From positions 1 to 9,177 of the forward strand of contig JBBRLA010000330.1 in the NCBI GenBank assembly GCA_038231615.1: DNA of 9,177 bases, written 5' to 3'. Positions 6,601-9,177 of the stretch are shown here, piece after piece. Source of the DNA: JBBRLA01 sp038231615 (GTDB taxonomy: Bacteria > Myxococcota_A > Polyangia > Palsa-1104 > JAEUJZ01). The notes beneath the pieces are model-generated. The model searched no databases and was not told the origin of the DNA. It worked only from the letters and a program-made list of their open reading frames with translations. The stretch's first letter is position 1, and the number at the start of each line of letters is the position of its first letter. The position numbers and the translations under genes are program-made.

Positions 6601-8073
6601 TGCATGCTGCCCAAGGAAGTCCCGCCGGCGCGCGTCTTCAACGACGGCAAGGGCCATGTGCTTCCGGTGACCGACCCGGCGCCGGCCCTGATCCATGTGC
6701 AGCAGCCCGACGGCAGCTTCCTGCCCAAGCCGACCTTCTGCCGGGCCGACCTGGACGGCAAGGGCCTGACCATCCGAAGGTGCCTGGTCGAGTGCAAGAA
6801 CACCGCTGATTGCGGCTTCGGCTTCGTCTGCGCCCACTCCGCGTACGAAAAGTTCGAACTGCCGCTCAAACCGCAAAACCCGGACGATCCCGACCCGGAA
6901 CCCCGTCCCCGCTGCCTGCGGGCCCCGCTGATCGCTGCCGGGACACCCATCGTCAAGAACATCTACAACGTCGCCCAGAAGAAATACGTCCCGACGTGGG
7001 TCCCGATGAACGAACCGGACGCGCAGCACATCATCGACGCCTGCTTCCCCTCTCCGTTGAGCTACGTGGTGCGTGCCGGAGACTCGTTCCTGGTTCACGG
7101 CGACCTTTCTGGCGCGCCATCGCCGGAGAAAGTGGCGCTGGTGCAGGCCCAGGGCGTAGTGCCGGGGCAGTGCCAGCGCCCTACGATTGCCGATGGGGAC
7201 ATCTTCCAATACGCCCGCCTGTACCAGCCGCGCCTGCGCCTGGGGCCAAAGACCTATACCAAGGACGCCGAGCTGCCCGTCTGCACCGGTGCCTGGATCA
7301 GCCATCATGTCACCGAGGACCCCGCGGTCCCGATCCCCAGTGTGCCGAGTTGTAACCCGGCAGCGAGCATCGTCACCCTCCCCGACACCAACATGAGCCA
7401 GCTCCGGGTGGTGCAGGCGTCCACGGCCATCGACTCCGCCAAGAAGGACCCGAACGACCCCTTGAAAAGGGAAAGCGACCTGTTCGGGATGCTGCCCCTT
7501 GACCAGACCAATTCGTGCGTGCTCACCCCCGCAGCCGAGACGCTGACCTATCCGGGTCAAGCGACCTGCGCCAACGACCCCACGCAGTGCCCCGCCTGCC
7601 CCGACGGGAGCCCGCCGCCCTGCGCGCGGCGCATCCACTTCGAGAACCCGGCATTTAACCTGGTCCTGCAGATCCCGCGCAACACCCTGCCTCTGCCTCT
7701 GCCCGCGACCACGACCTTTGTGGATGATATGGGGAAAAGCCAAAGCGTCCCGGTTTACTACAAGGCGCTAAACTCCCACGGGGCCACCCTGGCGGGTCAG
7801 TCGGCGACCTCCTTCGTGGGGGGAGAATGGCTGGCGCCGCCAGAGGGCTACGCCATCACCTTCGTCGTCTCGGGAGGGTACTTGCCCTACGCCGTGCCGG
7901 CGCTGGTGCCGGCGGTGAACCAGCAGGCCCAGGGGCTGCGCTCGGCGACGGCGGCCCCGGATGGATCGGTGTTCATCGTGGACGAGGGTCGCACCAGTTC
8001 GGCCACCGGCCTGCGCGGGCAGCTCATGCGCCTGTTCCGCGAGCACATTGACGGTTCCTTCGTCGTCCGCTGA
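3697..8073 (+). CDS. Giant cysteine-rich lipoprotein, propeller-like N-terminal half
   Basis: The 1458-residue product has a clean lipobox, LLGC, with C23 as the lipidated residue and Thr at +2, so outer-membrane attachment is likely. Blade-like strands occur at about 37-50 (RPSDVAL), 163-175, 247-265, 333-352, 412-429 (RILVADSQVGRLTILDYD), 476-493 and 600-617, suggesting a propeller in the first 620 residues. Another such strand lies near the C-terminus (1425 onward, VFIVDEG). Two cysteine modules follow the propeller: C834 to C883, containing CNVDTDCDSGQC (849-860), and C1015 to C1045, containing CKNTADCGFGFVC (1033-1045). By hand count there are about 47 cysteines, which points to an oxidising compartment and many disulfides. 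No enzyme motif was recognised. ATG 3697 is chosen; GTG at 3688 overlaps the previous stop and would only add three residues before the signal peptide. The 5-nt gap implies translational coupling with the preceding lipoprotein. Function unknown. Confidence 0.88.
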   Translation: MRNPLVSGFRPGTLAILLGLLGCTTTQVPTPTRVLDRPSDVALFCLDYEFYPDETCPLSAAMLSPPVAVNGAYDPTVDQNYLDSYCNAPLDNTRTPKVTILASQECDGPHRLNLIKPLRDAAIRQGLDPDHPCCPADNVGCGIEPPACVRRTLEALVTNSARDEVALVNTETVVTGLSTIGSIENLQSNRPGFGFLPVGSLPQRIRSYTPAIPTVPAGTKDPGLALCPRPHVPPGQTAPRQEAPFSWAVTTNAGSCDLSLLDLNQVVNLIPDPMDCGPTPQSGVLAGRASCPVRVTPYATDPKKPLLSRPAWVEPLPLDLPANCTGTAPDKRALVAFPTCGLVADIDLSTGQIKEALVFDDKGASVVTDLSTLSCPADCGGGGGGDLMGDADGGRARASTPSSIAVDEENHRILVADSQVGRLTILDYDPGLGKEPRFFPPRQYPLSYTSFPENPRGQLFGADVVRVSPRTAAGKFAYLVARDATVRVFNLDQLRECETNPDPRWLQEQAILGPARVHPDEEISSNLKRLSCFPIGTPRSPLALSPGIPLSGGALPRDVAFVHLDIGCDPGDPNCPYSNQYDTVNNGVTPAAPTNWIGDFAWILASSGSVQAVQIADECPMPSYRACYPDQGTARRVALLRTLQPGQTQDANTAPALPQAVQVIPQDRLGNVRRVLSSRFDDLNPGPRVVADTQGQPFTVRTLTGSSVVIGPVQDPSDPPNQTRNRLVLPALASFTYLPVDPICNLTLADPDHPSTYLAAARRPQTIASFPDPYAVRNNENWTLDWEGALLGLSRTNGRLVTGGQTAPGLPPPDPNQPAPPPHGTLIDQGGLYCRRGVEDGDKLWLNGCNVDTDCDSGQCEREPTRGSLPGICLSGEGQKTICQNATLPLTVDHMVGNDQTVWAAAWTQRYRIIRAEQQQLGANPLDRPQGGSGAVADSLDRLTLAELAEPEFQIEQQRCDDLNIGDPCMLPKEVPPARVFNDGKGHVLPVTDPAPALIHVQQPDGSFLPKPTFCRADLDGKGLTIRRCLVECKNTADCGFGFVCAHSAYEKFELPLKPQNPDDPDPEPRPRCLRAPLIAAGTPIVKNIYNVAQKKYVPTWVPMNEPDAQHIIDACFPSPLSYVVRAGDSFLVHGDLSGAPSPEKVALVQAQGVVPGQCQRPTIADGDIFQYARLYQPRLRLGPKTYTKDAELPVCTGAWISHHVTEDPAVPIPSVPSCNPAASIVTLPDTNMSQLRVVQASTAIDSAKKDPNDPLKRESDLFGMLPLDQTNSCVLTPAAETLTYPGQATCANDPTQCPACPDGSPPPCARRIHFENPAFNLVLQIPRNTLPLPLPATTTFVDDMGKSQSVPVYYKALNSHGATLAGQSATSFVGGEWLAPPEGYAITFVVSGGYLPYAVPALVPAVNQQAQGLRSATAAPDGSVFIVDEGRTSSATGLRGQLMRLFREHIDGSFVVR
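4834..4851 (+). repeat. GGC trinucleotide run (six copies) encoding six glycines
   Basis: Six consecutive GGC codons after TGC at 4831 encode a Gly6 stretch (residues 380-385) in the giant lipoprotein. It lies between two predicted blades, probably as a flexible loop that tolerates length change. Confidence 0.9.
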
Positions 8074-8080
8074 CCCCTTC

Positions 8081-8102
8081 CCGGGCCTTTTTCCCGGCCC
8101 GG
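8081..8102 (+). terminator. Hairpin after the giant lipoprotein gene, possible weak terminator
   Basis: CCGGGCC at 8081-8087 pairs perfectly with GGCCCGG at 8096-8102 around the 8-nt loop TTTTTCCC. It starts 8 nt after the lipoprotein stop. There is no T-run after the stem on the plus strand, so this is not a textbook intrinsic terminator. It could reduce read-through into the SPOR gene or stabilise the upstream mRNA. Confidence 0.4.
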
Positions 8103-8153
8103 TGCCGAGCGAAAAATTTGCCCCAGCGAGGGCGATGTGTTAGTTCAGAAGTA

Positions 8154-8885
8154 ATGCGCGACCTCGATCGTTGGAAGGATAAGGTTGAACTCCAGCTCGA
8201 CGGAAGGCAGATCTTTTTCCTGTTCTTTGGCAGTGCGATCTGCGCCTGCCTGATCTTCGTGCTGGGAGTGATGGTGGGTAAGCGGGTGGAGGCGCGGGCG
8301 CTGATGCAGGCGCAGGCCCCGGCGGACGACCCGCTGGCGGCCCTGGACGAACTGGGCAGCGCGGAGGAAGGCCTGACCTTCCACAGCGCCCTGTCGGAGA
8401 AACGCGAGGGGCGCAAGGTGAAGGCCGCGGCGTCGCTGGCCGCCGTGGGCCCGGAGGCCAACGACCCGGCCAAGGTCGAGGCGCAGCCCGTGCCCCTGGT
8501 GGTACAGGAGGAGGGGCCCAAAGGGGACAAAAAGCCCGCAGTGGTGCTGCCGAAGGACAAGGCCAAGCTGGCCGCCGCGCCCTTGCCTCCCGCCAAGGAG
8601 GGCAAGGAGGGCAAAGAGACCAAGGACGCCAAGCAGGACCCGAAGGGTAAAAGTCACTTCACCCTGCAACTCTCGGCCTTTGCCACCAAGGGCGAGGCCA
8701 GCGACTTCATGCGGCGCCTGCGGGACGCAGGCTACAAGCCCTTCATCACCGAGAGCCTGATCCCAGGCAAGGGCCTGATGTACCGGGTGCGCCTGGGCGA
8801 CTTCGTCAGCCGCGACACGGCCCTCAGCGCCAAGGGCGACTTCGAGCGGAAGCAGAAGATGGTGGCCTACGTGGCCAAGCTCTGA
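8154..8885 (+). CDS. SPOR-domain inner-membrane protein
   Basis: The 243-residue product has a short charged N-terminus, one transmembrane helix at about 20-42 (ending GVMVGKR), and a Lys/Ala/Pro-rich linker at about 45-167 with repeated KEGKEGKE-like sequence. A C-terminal SPOR domain lies at about 168-243 (FTLQLSAF, then MRRLRDAGY, then MYRVRLGDF). SPOR domains bind glycan strands stripped of stem peptides, which are enriched at division sites, so a role at the septum is expected. No catalytic domain is present, so it is not an amidase or lytic transglycosylase. The N-terminal block with RQIFFLFFG and LGVMVG resembles SPOR proteins I know from myxobacteria. ATG 8154 is preferred because the known block starts there; an upstream in-frame TTG at 8118 adds residues with no family likeness. 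The start has only a weak AGAAG, 2 nt away. The gene lies 80 nt after the giant lipoprotein, beyond a hairpin. Confidence 0.9.
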   Translation: MRDLDRWKDKVELQLDGRQIFFLFFGSAICACLIFVLGVMVGKRVEARALMQAQAPADDPLAALDELGSAEEGLTFHSALSEKREGRKVKAAASLAAVGPEANDPAKVEAQPVPLVVQEEGPKGDKKPAVVLPKDKAKLAAAPLPPAKEGKEGKETKDAKQDPKGKSHFTLQLSAFATKGEASDFMRRLRDAGYKPFITESLIPGKGLMYRVRLGDFVSRDTALSAKGDFERKQKMVAYVAKL

Positions 8886-8888
8886 TCC

Positions 8889-8935
8889 CGCAGGGAATGG
8901 CTCCGGGCCCCTGTAGGCGGGTGCAGTTCCCTGCG
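8889..8935. terminator. Perfect 9-bp inverted repeat between convergent genes, possible bidirectional terminator
   Basis: CGCAGGGAA at 8889-8897 is the exact reverse complement of TTCCCTGCG at 8927-8935, enclosing 29 bases. It begins 3 nt after the SPOR stop and lies 43 nt beyond the stop of the minus-strand gene, so its position suits a shared terminator for converging transcripts. Neither strand has a T-run beside the stem, so termination is inferred from position only; it could equally be an mRNA 3'-end stabiliser. Confidence 0.45.
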
Positions 8936-8978
8936 CTCGTGATCTCCTATACCCATGCCGGTCCACCATCCGTTTCGG

Positions 8979-9177
8979 TCAGCGCGCTGTCAGGGTCTCT
9001 CCTCCGGCCCTCATCAGGGTCGGCCGGGTGTGAATCAGGGTCCCCCGGGCTGCCTCGGGGTCGTTGCTCTCCTGCCCGTACCAGTAGGCCCAGCCGGGGG
9101 GCAGATCATCCACCTCCTTTTGGCTCACCCCCCTCATCCCGGTCTCCTCCTTCAGCTTGCGCAGCACCGCCGGGTCC
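8979..9177 (-). CDS. Unrecognised protein, C-terminal fragment (continues past right edge)
   Basis: On the minus strand, a frame open from the window edge ends at TGA (8981-8979) and encodes at least 65 residues with mostly G or C third positions. The visible part is charged and hydrophilic. It contains LRKLKEETG, then VDDLPPGWAYWYGQE, and ends in GGETLTAR. There is no signal peptide, helix or cysteine in this piece. The Trp/Tyr-rich PPGWAYWYG stretch is the only distinctive feature and I do not recognise a family. An internal ATG (residue about 14 of the fragment) has AAGGAGG upstream and could start a very short protein, but the open frame to the edge favours a longer gene. It converges on the SPOR gene with 93 nt between stops. 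Confidence 0.55.
   Translation of the reverse strand, partial: DPAVLRKLKEETGMRGVSQKEVDDLPPGWAYWYGQESNDPEAARGTLIHTRPTLMRAGGETLTAR

Noticed and set aside
5896..7743. Long minus-strand open frame of 615 codons opposite the giant lipoprotein
   Set aside because: Same shadow effect of high third-position GC; no signal peptide, motif or ribosome-binding site, and the plus strand is clearly coding.
8118..8146. TTGCCC with TAGTTC 17 nt later as a promoter for a near-leaderless SPOR mRNA
   Set aside because: The -10 match is only partial and too weak to call; spacing alone is not enough evidence.
8145..8969. Minus-strand open frame over the SPOR gene
   Set aside because: The plus strand encodes a recognisable helix and SPOR domain, and the antisense product has no recognisable features.

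Overview
This is a high-GC bacterial window whose content is mostly envelope proteins. It most likely comes from a myxobacterium or a relative (Myxococcota, former Deltaproteobacteria). The clues are very large cysteine-rich lipoproteins with propeller-like repeats, C-x5-DC type cysteine modules, and a SPOR protein with an N-terminus of the kind I associate with that group. The taxonomy is inference; no rRNA or marker gene is present.

Layout, left to right. (1) Positions 1-224, minus strand: the N-terminal 74 residues of a polytopic membrane protein that runs off the left edge. It looks like the GT-C (PMT-like glycosyltransferase) type. (2) About 225-413: a divergent intergenic region with no convincing promoter. 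(3) 414-1709, plus: an exported, membrane-anchored Lnb-N/DUF4105 protein with a signal peptide, a periplasmic His/Cys domain and about five C-terminal helices. It carries a 9-bp tandem repeat in one loop. (4) 1766-3691, plus: a 641-residue lipoprotein in which seven YVTN-like blade strands can be counted. (5) 3697-8073, plus: a 1458-residue cysteine-rich lipoprotein with a propeller-like N-terminal half and two cysteine modules. It starts 5 nt after the previous stop. (6) 8154-8885, plus: a single-pass SPOR-domain protein that should bind septal peptidoglycan. (7) 8979-9177, minus: the C-terminal end of an unrecognised convergent gene that runs off the right edge.

How they may work together. 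The two lipoproteins are almost certainly co-expressed and look like distant partners: each has a lipobox followed by a short tether and then a similar first blade. A cell-surface or periplasmic complex is a reasonable guess, but no substrate or pathway can be read from the sequence. The Lnb-like gene is 56 nt upstream and may be in the same operon. The SPOR gene follows after 80 nt containing a hairpin, so its link to the operon is uncertain. No phage, IS element, CRISPR array, tRNA or rRNA was seen.
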